64,000 nt of DNA from Deltaproteobacteria bacterium HGW-Deltaproteobacteria-4. GTDB lineage: Bacteria > Desulfobacterota > Desulfuromonadia > Desulfuromonadales > UBA2197. The notes beneath the pieces were generated by a model that did no database searches, was not told where the DNA came from, and worked only from the letters and a program-made list of their open reading frames with translations. Of this stretch, positions 17,654-25,616 are shown one piece after another (the first letter of the stretch is position 1; each line of letters opens with the position of its first letter). The stretch covers positions 18,171 to 82,170 of the forward strand of contig PHAV01000012.1 of the NCBI GenBank assembly GCA_002841765.1, given 5' to 3'. The position numbers and the translations under genes were made by a program.

Positions 17654-18345
17654 TTGTCCCCCACTGCGACCAGGGACAACAATGTACGATGCAAGCGTTG
17701 AATATCGTCCGTGCTGCTGGGAAGCGGTGCAAAGCGGCGCTCCCTGATCTCTTCGAGGAGACTGCTGCATGCCGCTGAAACCGGGAGTTGGCGGGCTCGG
17801 GCCTCAAGGCGGACCAACTGGATCGCTTGCGGAAGTTTGTAAAAGTCGGGACGGTGCCACCAGCGCCAAAGAAGGGCAAATCCGCCCCCGAAGAGTAGGA
17901 GGAGCAGGGCGCCGGCCACGATCCAGCCACCCGGACCGGAACCGACCAGGGGGAAGGGGCGACGCTTGAAAGGAGCAATAGAGGCATCCTGTGCAACCCC
18001 CTCCAGAACGGTGACCGACAGTGGCTCGGTTTCGATTTGCCGGGCGGTGCCGACTTGCAAGGGAAAAGGAGGGATCTCCCGAACTCCCGGGCGCAGCGGC
18101 AGGACAACGAGGCGGATCTCTTGACCGAGATGCAGAGGGGGGGCGAGTGGTTCAAAGGAGTTCAGGTCGGGGAGGCCGGCGAGTCCGGTCTCTTCGTTTT
18201 CGAGAGTGATAATGATAGAGAGAGGTTTGCCGAGGATCGGTGTCGCAGGGTCAAGCTGGACGACCGGAGACGCCAGCACGAGGGCCGCTGGCAACAGTGT
18301 TAAAAGAAAGATTCCAATGAGAGGTCGGAAGGTTATGCTGATCAC
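17650..18345 (-). CDS. Membrane protein of the MoxR/Bat operon, DUF4381/BatD-like
   Basis: A 231-aa protein between the DUF58 and VWA genes, the slot usually filled by a DUF4381 protein. The GTG at 18345 overlaps the DUF58 stop (GTGA) and gives a signal peptide (FRPLIGIFLLTLLPAALVLA). A short beta domain follows (LDPATPILGKPLSIIITLENEE, resembling the BatD periplasmic fold), then one membrane helix (GGWIVAGALLLLLFGGGFALL, ~residues 139-159) and a cytoplasmic helical tail. The tail resembles DUF4381 (RPDFYKLPQAIQLVRLEAR). So it may combine a periplasmic BatD-like sensor or adaptor with a DUF4381-type tail. Function is unproven. Confidence 0.65.
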   Translation of the reverse strand: MISITFRPLIGIFLLTLLPAALVLASPVVQLDPATPILGKPLSIIITLENEETGLAGLPDLNSFEPLAPPLHLGQEIRLVVLPLRPGVREIPPFPLQVGTARQIETEPLSVTVLEGVAQDASIAPFKRRPFPLVGSGPGGWIVAGALLLLLFGGGFALLWRWWHRPDFYKLPQAIQLVRLEARARQLPVSAACSSLLEEIRERRFAPLPSSTDDIQRLHRTLLSLVAVGDK

Positions 18346-19262
18346 CGACGTCTCCCGCTGCGGCGCCGGAAGAGGCGCAATAAGGTCGGCAGGACCGACT
18401 CCCCGGCATTCAGAAAAGCGTGATCGATGGTCAAGCTGTGTAACTGTTCGGTCAGTTCGATATCGCCGTATTCCCATTGCGCCGCATAAGTTTTGCGCCT
18501 GCTTTCGCTGGAGAGATCAACAATCTTCTCTGTCAGTGTTTCGCGGTCGGAAACCCGCCACAAACCTCTGGTTTGTGGAAGAATCTCCTGCGGATCACGG
18601 GGGATAAGAATGACAAGATCGTGGCGGCTGTGGGCTTCGCTCAATCGTTTCAGCGGCAGGGGTGCGTGCAGATCCGAGATGAGAATTATAATGCCCGGTC
18701 GCCGGTTGAGCTGCAGGGCTGCTTCGATCGGGGGGGCGAGATCGGTGCAACGGCCCCTCGGTCGATGCGCAATCAGTTCTGCAAGGATCCGCCGGGCGTG
18801 CCGGACGCCGGTCTCGGGGAGGATGAGGTGCTCGATACGGTCGGTAAAGGCGACCAGGGAGACGCGATCGCCGCTGTTGGCGGCGGCAAACGCAAGGAGG
18901 CCGGTCGTTTCGAAAAGGAGATCGCGCTTGGCACCGGCAAAGGAAGCCGAGAGATCAACGAGCAGGGTCAGAGAGCGGCTGCGCTCCTCCCGGTACTGGC
19001 GGACATGCGGCACTCCGGTGCGGGCGGTGACATTCCAGTCGATGGTGCGAACATCGTCCCCGGGCTGATAGGGGCGCAGCTCGGAAAACTCCATCCCCTG
19101 GCCACGAAACTGACTGCGGTAGGCCCCGGCAAGGTTGGCGGCGAGACGCCGGCGCGAATTGATCTCCAGTCGTCGCACCAGCCCGCGGTTGGCCAGCGGG
19201 ATCGGCGTCGCCTCGGTCTCAGGGCGTCGGAACAGCGGAGAAAATCTGCGCAAGTACCTCAT
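18342..19262 (-). CDS. DUF58 domain protein (VWA-like), MoxR partner
   Basis: A 306-aa cytosolic protein with the DUF58 signature GQGMEFSELRPYQPGDDVRTIDWNVTARTG-like region (residues ~54-83; key residues YxPGDDVRxIDW). It is followed by a degenerate VWA fold with DLSASF (Asp at ~108) and SDLHAPLPL. DUF58 proteins are encoded next to MoxR ATPases and are assumed to be part of the complex-assembly module. Translation starts 44 bases inside the 3' end of moxR, with AAAGGGA nine bases before the ATG. The downstream gene is coupled by GTGA. Confidence 0.88.
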   Translation of the reverse strand: MRYLRRFSPLFRRPETEATPIPLANRGLVRRLEINSRRRLAANLAGAYRSQFRGQGMEFSELRPYQPGDDVRTIDWNVTARTGVPHVRQYREERSRSLTLLVDLSASFAGAKRDLLFETTGLLAFAAANSGDRVSLVAFTDRIEHLILPETGVRHARRILAELIAHRPRGRCTDLAPPIEAALQLNRRPGIIILISDLHAPLPLKRLSEAHSRHDLVILIPRDPQEILPQTRGLWRVSDRETLTEKIVDLSSESRRKTYAAQWEYGDIELTEQLHSLTIDHAFLNAGESVLPTLLRLFRRRSGRRR

Positions 19263-20217
19263 CGCTGCTGATCCCTTTGGCGTCGGCTTCGTAGGAAAGG
19301 AGGAGACGGTGGCGCAGCACCATCATGGCGACCGCCAGCACATCGTCCGGGATGACATAGGGACGATGGCGCAAAAAGGCGTGCGCCCGCGCGGCGCGGG
19401 CCAGGGCAATACTGCCGCGCGGCGAAACACCGTGCTCGATCAGGGATTGCAACTCCCCCTTGCCGCAAATGGACGGTTCGCGCGTTGCTTCGATAATGTC
19501 GAGAATGTAGTCCCGCACCTTGTCGTCAAGATGTAAGGTGCGCACCGCTTCGCTCGCCGCTGCCAGGGTGGCGGCGCTGACCACTGGACGGATCTCCACG
19601 CTACTCTCGCTACTGATGCGATCGATGACCTCGGCCTCTTGATGGCGGAGCGGATAAGTGACGATCACTTTGAACATGAAGCGATCGACCTGTGCCTCGG
19701 GGAGGGGGTAGGTCCCTTCGTGTTCAAGAGGATTCTGGGTGGCAAGGACAATAAAGGGCTGTGGCAGAAGTTCCGAGACTTCGCCAAGGGTGACCTGCCC
19801 CTCTTCCATCGCTTCGAGGAGGGCTGATTGCACCTTGGCCGGGGCGCGGTTGATCTCATCGGCCAAAACGACATGGGCAAAGATCGGTCCTTTGCGGATA
19901 TCGAACTCGCCACGGCCGGGGTGATAGACCGGGGTGCCGATGAGGTCGGAGGGGAGGAGATCGGGGGTGAACTGGATGCGTTTAAAGGAGAGATCGAGTG
20001 CGCGGGCCAGGGCATTAACGGTGCGGGTCTTGGCCAGGCCCGGCACTCCTTCGATGAGGACGTGACCGCGGCAAAGGAGGCCAATCAACAAAGCTTCGAG
20101 AAGCTTGCGCTGACCAACGATCGATTTGCCGATCTCGGTCAAAAGCGGTTCGACAAAAGCGCTCTTTTTGGCAATGTCAGCTTCAAGTTGGGCGAGGGTG
20201 AAATTCGATGATGACAA
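19219..20217 (-). CDS. MoxR-family AAA+ ATPase
   Basis: A 332-aa MoxR ATPase (AAA_3 family), proposed to act as a chaperone that activates VWA-containing proteins. Walker A is EGVPGLAKT (~residues 57-65), Walker B is VVLADEINRAP, sensor 1 is VLATQNPLEHEGTYPLPEAQ and a C-terminal lid follows. Start choice: a TTG at 20217 has GGAG nine bases upstream; a TTG at 20286 in the same frame would add 23 poorly conserved residues without a clear binding site. It leads the operon moxR, DUF58, DUF4381-like, BatABC and BatD. A 273-base gap separates it from the divergent diguanylate cyclase gene. Confidence 0.9.
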   Translation of the reverse strand: MSSSNFTLAQLEADIAKKSAFVEPLLTEIGKSIVGQRKLLEALLIGLLCRGHVLIEGVPGLAKTRTVNALARALDLSFKRIQFTPDLLPSDLIGTPVYHPGRGEFDIRKGPIFAHVVLADEINRAPAKVQSALLEAMEEGQVTLGEVSELLPQPFIVLATQNPLEHEGTYPLPEAQVDRFMFKVIVTYPLRHQEAEVIDRISSESSVEIRPVVSAATLAAASEAVRTLHLDDKVRDYILDIIEATREPSICGKGELQSLIEHGVSPRGSIALARAARAHAFLRHRPYVIPDDVLAVAMMVLRHRLLLSYEADAKGISSDEVLAQIFSAVPTP

Positions 20218-20490
20218 AGGAGGTGACTCCGGAGTTCGGGTGGTTGGCAAGGTTGGGAGTATAGAGAGAAGCTCCTTATCTTTCAAGGGTAATTTAGATT
20301 CTGCCTTTTATTGCCGGAGACTTTGTTTAAAAGCGCAAGCCCGGCATGATCCTCATTTGTCGTTTACGCAAAAAAAATTAATACTGGAAATCTGCATAAA
20401 GATCAGCTTAATATGAAAGAATAATTTTCACGGCAGCAGAGACAAACTACTGCGGAGGAGATAATTCTTCTTGTACCGAAAGAGCTCTTA

Positions 20491-21387
20491 ATGAATGATA
20501 TCACCAGCAAAAAGATTCTCGACAGCCTCTTTGACGGGGTCTACTTTGTCGATTGTGAACGACGGATCACTTATTGGAATCCCGCCGCCGAACGCTTATC
20601 CGGCTATTCAAAATCAGACATGATCGGTCATTGCTGCGCCGACAATCTTTTGCGTCATGTCGATGCCGATGGTGTCGAACTCTGTATCAACGGTTGCCCC
20701 CTCGCCGCCTCCATAAGCGATGGCAAACCCCGTGAATCGAGCGTCTTTCTTCACCATAAATTCGGCCATCGGGTTGCTGTCTCGGTCAGGACTTCTCCGG
20801 TGCGTGATGATCAGGGGATTATCATTGGCGCCGTCGAGATCTTTACCGACAACTCATCGGCCTTGCAACTCCTCCGGGAACTTGAAACGCTTAAACATGA
20901 AGTTTATCAGGATGCCCTCACCACCATCGGTAACCGTCGCTATGGTGAAGTGACCCTCTCGACCCGTATTTACGAATGGCAGGAACATGCCCGCCCCTTC
21001 GGCCTTCTCTTTCTCGATGTCGATCACTTCAAGATTTTCAACGACAACTACGGGCACCGGCAGGGGGATGAGGTTCTGATCATGGTGGCAAAGTCCATCA
21101 GCAGTTCCCTGCGCAGCATGGATGTCGCGGCCCGTTGGGGCGGCGAAGAGTTTGTCGTCATCCTCCCCGGGGCCACAGCGGTGATTGTTAATGCCATTGC
21201 CGAGCGGGTCCGCATGCTGATTGCCAGCAGTTTTATCAGTCGTGGCGCTGAGAATCTCCGGGTGACGGTTTCAATCGGGGGGACTGTCTGCCGTAGCGGT
21301 GAGTCAGCAGAATCGATTGTCAAACGTGCCGATGAACTGATGTATCGCAGCAAGCTCGACGGTCGCAACCGGGTGACCATGGATTAA
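20491..21387 (+). CDS. PAS-GGDEF diguanylate cyclase
   Basis: A 298-aa soluble protein with an N-terminal PAS domain (LFDGVYFVDCERRITYWNPAAE, residues ~13-34, to ~125), a short coiled linker and a GGDEF domain (~140-298). The active site is GGEEF at 217-221, a functional variant, and the allosteric I-site RxxD (RSMD, 208-211) lies exactly five residues before it, so product inhibition is expected. The enzyme makes c-di-GMP from two GTP. The PAS domain carries several Cys (CC at 48-49, C65, C69), unusual enough to suggest a redox or cofactor role. It stands alone, divergent from moxR. PNAG synthesis at 8-14 kb is a plausible c-di-GMP target, by inference. Confidence 0.92.
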   Translation: MNDITSKKILDSLFDGVYFVDCERRITYWNPAAERLSGYSKSDMIGHCCADNLLRHVDADGVELCINGCPLAASISDGKPRESSVFLHHKFGHRVAVSVRTSPVRDDQGIIIGAVEIFTDNSSALQLLRELETLKHEVYQDALTTIGNRRYGEVTLSTRIYEWQEHARPFGLLFLDVDHFKIFNDNYGHRQGDEVLIMVAKSISSSLRSMDVAARWGGEEFVVILPGATAVIVNAIAERVRMLIASSFISRGAENLRVTVSIGGTVCRSGESAESIVKRADELMYRSKLDGRNRVTMD

Positions 21388-21421
21388 CTTAAGAGAGGGG
21401 ACTCCGACAGGCAAGATTCAT

Positions 21422-23428
21422 TTAAATCCCGGATCGATCGTGAGGTCGTTCCACCTCTTCCTTGATTGTACAGAGCGCGTGATTCCACACGACGTCGTGA
21501 ATGAACCCAGGGTAAAGTGCCCGGGCCGTGCGAAAGAGGATCTTTGTCATCAGGTTTTTACCCCTGCGGTAATTGAAGGCCGCGTAGATGACAAGTCTTG
21601 TGCCCCCCTTAGTTGGTGCCAGATTAAAGATAAGTTTTCCGCCGGTGCAAAGATCCTCACTTAGCTCGTACATTAAAGTTTCGTTCCCCACCCGCTGCGT
21701 AAGCTTCAGGCATGCCTTTAGATCAACCAGAGGCATTTGATACTGCACTTCAGAACCCACTTCGTTGGGCACCCCCCCCACCCAGCGCACATCGACGATG
21801 CGAAGCTGGAGGTAACGGGCATCAGGATGACCAAAACGCGCAAGTTCCCCCAAGATCTCTTCAAAGGAGCCGCGAATCATGATCGCATACATTGCCTCAA
21901 ACTCCGGGGCAGTTTCCAGAGGGCTTCCCAAGCTCGCACCCAGCTGCTCCTTGACGACCTCACGCCGTTCCTTGAGCAGAACGGTGGGATAACGTCCGTA
22001 CTCCCCCCACTTTAGGCCAAAAATATACTCCACGATGACGTTGCGCAGGGTCAGGAACGCACCCCGCAAAAGCGACCAGACAACTGGGAATCTGCACATA
22101 TCCCGAAACACTTCACGGTAATTGGCGGTGCCGCTGGCGATCTTCCACAAAACCTCCGTCAGCGGACGGCGATTTTTGCTGTGAAACTTGTATTCGGTGG
22201 CAAAGGCTTGATAGGTGATACGCCCGATGAGGGGACGGCTGAAGGAGATGCGGCTCAGGGCAAACACCACCCGCCCAAAACGGTTGTCAACATCCAGCCA
22301 ATGAATGGTCTTGCCATAACCTGCTTGCAGAGCCTTGCGATCAAGTCCCACATGAAGCAGACATTTCGCCAGGCAACTAGCGGTCAGGTGTGCCGAGAAG
22401 AGACCATCTTTGTAGAGCCGTGAGCCAACGACATCGCCAATCAGAGCAAAGCCATCACCATAAGGAGCTTTGGCAGTGGTCACAGCAATGCGCGGGGTGC
22501 AGACGCAGCTTAAAGCGATATCTTCTATGCCCGGCAGTATGCGACGGACATTGGGGAGAGCCAGAAAGGCTTTCACCACGGCACGATTATCCTTGGGCGT
22601 CCCTGCTTCATCCACACAGCGTCCAATGAGTGACACCGTGAGAAATCGCCCCTTGGGGACCAAGGCGGCGTGCTCCAGGGGAAATTCTTTGGTCCCGTAT
22701 TCCAGAAAATGAACCTCCTTGAACATCAGGCGCCGCAAGTATTCCTCCCCTAAGTCCAGCTCAAAAATAAGGGTATTGCGGGATTGGCCGGGGCGATAAT
22801 CAGGGTTCATCCGCCGCAAAGCTGCCGCCAGGCGTTGATCCCCCCCGGCATTGATGCCCATAGCCATGACCGCAAAGTCAACCTCCAGCCTCGATTCATT
22901 TTGATCGGAATCTACGACGGTCAGAATCGGCCGCCTCACCACACCATGATTCACCTCCAGGACTCGTCCAAAACGGAGCTGGGCTCCTTCCTTGATGGCT
23001 TCGTTTAAAAGGAAAGCATCGAAACCTGCGGGGCTATCGCGGCGACTGGGAAGGGATCCACGATAAACTGCATTCAGCTTCAAACCGGGCGGAACCCGGA
23101 GACGGAAGTTCTTCCACTGCCCCTGAATCCAGACGTAATCGAAGGTGCCTTGGATGATTTCAGGAGGAAGGACCAGGCCGAGTTCCTCCAAAAGTTTGTT
23201 AAGACGAGGGCTGATCCCCCCCACACAGTAATTGCAACCCTTGGTTCCGCACCCCTCAGCGTCCATGGGGGAACGGCGCTCCAGAATCACGACCTCCAGA
23301 TTCAGATTCAGGCGCCGAGCCTCTCGGAGCAGGTGAATGGCAAAAAAAGAACCCGCCGGCCCACCGCCAACGATGGCCAGTCGATCACCGTTCCGAAGTG
23401 GTTCTGATCTTATCTTGGCACTTTGCAT
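21422..23428 (-). CDS. FAD-dependent oxidoreductase with C-terminal SRPBCC-like domain
   Basis: A 668-aa protein. Residues 13-40 form an FAD-binding Rossmann start (RLAIVGGGPAGSFFAIHLLREA), followed by ERRSP and a Cys-rich loop (GCGTKGCNYC, ~58-67). A later FAD-contact motif, GDGFALIGDVVGSRLYKDG, is typical of the geranylgeranyl reductase/halogenase-like class. The C-terminal ~200 residues look like a START/SRPBCC lipid-binding fold (FNLAPTKGGTRLVIYAAFNY, a beta-rich end). A monooxygenase or reductase acting on a hydrophobic substrate held by the fused domain is possible but unproven. The cysteine cluster may bind a metal or iron-sulfur centre. It converges on the diguanylate cyclase with a 34-base gap. 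Confidence 0.75.
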   Translation of the reverse strand: MQSAKIRSEPLRNGDRLAIVGGGPAGSFFAIHLLREARRLNLNLEVVILERRSPMDAEGCGTKGCNYCVGGISPRLNKLLEELGLVLPPEIIQGTFDYVWIQGQWKNFRLRVPPGLKLNAVYRGSLPSRRDSPAGFDAFLLNEAIKEGAQLRFGRVLEVNHGVVRRPILTVVDSDQNESRLEVDFAVMAMGINAGGDQRLAAALRRMNPDYRPGQSRNTLIFELDLGEEYLRRLMFKEVHFLEYGTKEFPLEHAALVPKGRFLTVSLIGRCVDEAGTPKDNRAVVKAFLALPNVRRILPGIEDIALSCVCTPRIAVTTAKAPYGDGFALIGDVVGSRLYKDGLFSAHLTASCLAKCLLHVGLDRKALQAGYGKTIHWLDVDNRFGRVVFALSRISFSRPLIGRITYQAFATEYKFHSKNRRPLTEVLWKIASGTANYREVFRDMCRFPVVWSLLRGAFLTLRNVIVEYIFGLKWGEYGRYPTVLLKERREVVKEQLGASLGSPLETAPEFEAMYAIMIRGSFEEILGELARFGHPDARYLQLRIVDVRWVGGVPNEVGSEVQYQMPLVDLKACLKLTQRVGNETLMYELSEDLCTGGKLIFNLAPTKGGTRLVIYAAFNYRRGKNLMTKILFRTARALYPGFIHDVVWNHALCTIKEEVERPHDRSGI

Positions 23429-23525
23429 GGGAGGAATCCTCCGGTGGCAGGTTCAAGTTTATGTTGGAACAGAGCTTTTCTGATGAGTTATCGTCTGAAG
23501 TCGGTTGTAACGAGCGCTTTGCCAT

Positions 23526-24005
23526 TCAGTCTAGGCGGCCGCACTGACGCAGTGCTTCGTAGAGGACGATCCCGGCGCTGGTGGAGAGGTTGAGAGAACG
23601 AACCCGCTCGGAGAAGATCGGAATGCGGATCGCCCGTTCTGCCTGGGCGGTGAGGAGCTCTTCCGGCAGTCCCTTTGTCTCTTTACCGAAGACGATCAGA
23701 TCGCCGGGCTGATAGTCGGCAGCGATGTAGGTGCGTGCCGCCTTCTTTGAGGTGTACCACCAGCGACCGTTGGGAAAAGCGGTCTGGAGTTCGGCGAAGG
23801 AATCCCAGAGATGGAGATCGACGGCGTCCCAGTAATCGAGACCGGCACGCTTGAGCTGGCGGTCGTCAATGGAAAAGCCGAGGGGTTTGACCAGATGCAG
23901 GGTCGTGCCGGTGGCACCGCAAAGGCGGGCGATATTGCCGGTATTGGGGGGGATCTCCGGCTCGACCAGGACAATCTGCAAGGGGAGGTGAGAAATGGTG
24001 CTCAC
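23526..24005 (-). CDS. trmL: tRNA (cytidine(34)-2'-O)-methyltransferase
   Basis: A 159-aa minimal SPOUT enzyme methylating the ribose of nucleotide 34 in tRNA-Leu isoacceptors. The pattern is full-length: IVLVEPEIPPNTGNIARLC at the N-terminus, LIVFGKETKGLPEELL and IRIPIFSERVRSLNLSTSAGIVLYEALRQ at the C-terminal knot. It lacks the extensions of TrmJ. The start is a GTG directly abutting the stop of the upstream response regulator gene (TAG then GTG), so translation is probably coupled. Confidence 0.93.
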   Translation of the reverse strand: MSTISHLPLQIVLVEPEIPPNTGNIARLCGATGTTLHLVKPLGFSIDDRQLKRAGLDYWDAVDLHLWDSFAELQTAFPNGRWWYTSKKAARTYIAADYQPGDLIVFGKETKGLPEELLTAQAERAIRIPIFSERVRSLNLSTSAGIVLYEALRQCGRLD

Positions 24006-25445
24006 CTAGTCCCCCTTTTTCGCGACAATGCCCAGGGTCTGAATCTTTTTGCGCAAGGTATTGCGATTGATGCCGAGAATCTCGGCAGCGCGCACCTGGT
24101 TCCAGCGCGTCGTTTCGAGGATCAGGGTCAACAGGGGACGCTCCATCTGGTGCAGGACCATGTCATAGAGATTGTTGAGTTCGTTGACTTCCATCTGCCC
24201 GAGGGAGATGCGCAGCTTGTTGGCGATGAGAGTTTCGAGGGAATCGCCACGATTACTTGCGGTCGACGAACCCTTGCTCAACTGCGGAAAGTCTGAAGCG
24301 GTGAGGATCGGATCCGGGGAGAGGATCGAGGCGCGCTGGATGGTGTTTTCCAACTCCCGCACATTCCCCGGCCAGTCATGGCGTTTAAGAAGTTTCAGGG
24401 CCGATTCATCGCAACTGCTGGTCGTTACGCCGAATTCACTGCGCGCCCGGCCGAGGAAGAAGTCAACGAGCAGGGGGATATCCTCTTTACGCTCACGCAG
24501 CGGCGGCAGATGAATCGGCACGACATTAAGACGGTAGAAGAGATCTTCACGGAACTCTTTGGCCGCGACCTTCTCTTCAAGATTCATATTAGTGGCAGCA
24601 ATGATGCGGACATCAATGCGGATGGTCGACGAACCACCGGTGCGGGTAACCTCCTTCTCCTGCAGGACGCGCAACAGCTTGGCCTGAAGATCGAGGGCCA
24701 TGTCGCCAATTTCGTCGAGGAAGATCGTTCCGCCATTGGCCTGCTCGAACTTGCCGGCCTTGCGTTCATGGGCGCCGGTAAAGGAGCCCTTTTCATGGCC
24801 GAAGAGTTCACTTTCGAGGAGTTCGCGGGGGATCGCCGCACAATTCAGGGCGATAAAGGGGTTGTCGAGGCGGTTGCTGTTGGCATGGATGGCGCGGGCG
24901 ACGAGCTCCTTGCCGGTGCCGGATTCACCGGTGATGAGGATGGTGGCATCGGAGGGGGCAATGCGGCCGATGAGCTTGAAGAGTTCCTGCATCGCCTTGC
25001 CGTTGCCGATCAGCGGTCGCTCACTACGCTGCCGCTCGCGTAATTCCCCTTTTAATCGAACCACTTCATCAGTAGTAATGATCGCCTTTTGTGCCCGCAA
25101 CACGATCGCTTCAAGAAGATCAAGGTCAAAGGGTTTGGGGAGATAGTCGTAGGCGCCGCGCTTCATCGCTTCGATAGCATTCTTCATCGACGATTCAGCG
25201 GTCATGATCACCACCGGCATGCCGGGGCGTTCATTCTGCAGGGTCGTGAGGAGATCGAGTCCGTTGATCCCCGGCATCTTGATGTCGAGAACGGCGAGAT
25301 CATGCTGGTAGCGGCGCGAAAGCTCGAGAGCTTCTGATCCGTTGCTGGCGAGATCGACGGTAAAACCTTTTTTGCCGAGGGATTTGGAAAGGACCCAGCG
25401 GATACTCTCTTCATCGTCAGCGACGAGGATACGATTGATTGGCAT
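24006..25445 (-). CDS. NtrC-type sigma-54-dependent response regulator
   Basis: A 479-aa three-domain regulator. The receiver domain (1-~120) has the phospho-acceptor Asp54 in VLDIKMPG and the switch Lys in LPKPFD. The central AAA+ domain has Walker A GESGTGKE, the sigma-54 contact loop as GSFTGA (family consensus GAFTGA), Walker B GTIFLDEIGDM and the arginine-finger region REDLFYRLNVVPI. The C-terminus has a Fis-type helix-turn-helix (RAAEILGINRNTLRKKIQ). The ATG at 25445 follows GGGGG at a normal distance. With the PAS kinase gene 171 bases upstream it forms an NtrB-NtrC-like pair, probably for nitrogen control, though no glutamine synthetase or amtB is nearby to confirm. Confidence 0.92.
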   Translation of the reverse strand: MPINRILVADDEESIRWVLSKSLGKKGFTVDLASNGSEALELSRRYQHDLAVLDIKMPGINGLDLLTTLQNERPGMPVVIMTAESSMKNAIEAMKRGAYDYLPKPFDLDLLEAIVLRAQKAIITTDEVVRLKGELRERQRSERPLIGNGKAMQELFKLIGRIAPSDATILITGESGTGKELVARAIHANSNRLDNPFIALNCAAIPRELLESELFGHEKGSFTGAHERKAGKFEQANGGTIFLDEIGDMALDLQAKLLRVLQEKEVTRTGGSSTIRIDVRIIAATNMNLEEKVAAKEFREDLFYRLNVVPIHLPPLRERKEDIPLLVDFFLGRARSEFGVTTSSCDESALKLLKRHDWPGNVRELENTIQRASILSPDPILTASDFPQLSKGSSTASNRGDSLETLIANKLRISLGQMEVNELNNLYDMVLHQMERPLLTLILETTRWNQVRAAEILGINRNTLRKKIQTLGIVAKKGD

Positions 25446-25508
25446 GGTGGAACCCCCTTTGTGCAAAATAACGTTAGCTGAAACAGGAAAACCTTCCCTC
25501 ATCCGCCC

Positions 25509-25549
25509 CCTAAGGGCACCTTCTCCTGGAGGGAGAAGGTGCCCTTAGG
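25509..25549. repeat. 18-bp perfect inverted repeat between the kinase and regulator genes
   Basis: Arms CCTAAGGGCACCTTCTCC (25509-25526) and its exact complement (25532-25549) enclose five bases. The hairpin sits between the ntrB-like and ntrC-like genes on their transcript. It resembles REP/IR-type intergenic repeats rather than a simple terminator, because no T-run follows in the transcribed direction. Confidence 0.8.
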
Positions 25550-25560
25550 TTCCAGGCAGC

Positions 25561-25596
25561 CCCTCTCCCTGTGTTGGGAGAGGGTGGCCGAAGGCC
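25561..25596. repeat. Second REP-like hairpin element
   Basis: CCCTCTCCC (25561-25569) pairs with GGGAGAGGG (25576-25584), and a small GGCCGAAGGCC hairpin follows (25586-25596). This compound sequence is of a kind I recall from intergenic repeats in many GC-rich proteobacteria. It lies directly beside the 18-bp hairpin, just after the kinase gene's stop. Confidence 0.65.
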
Positions 25597-25616
25597 GGGT
25601 GAGAGAATAAGTATGT

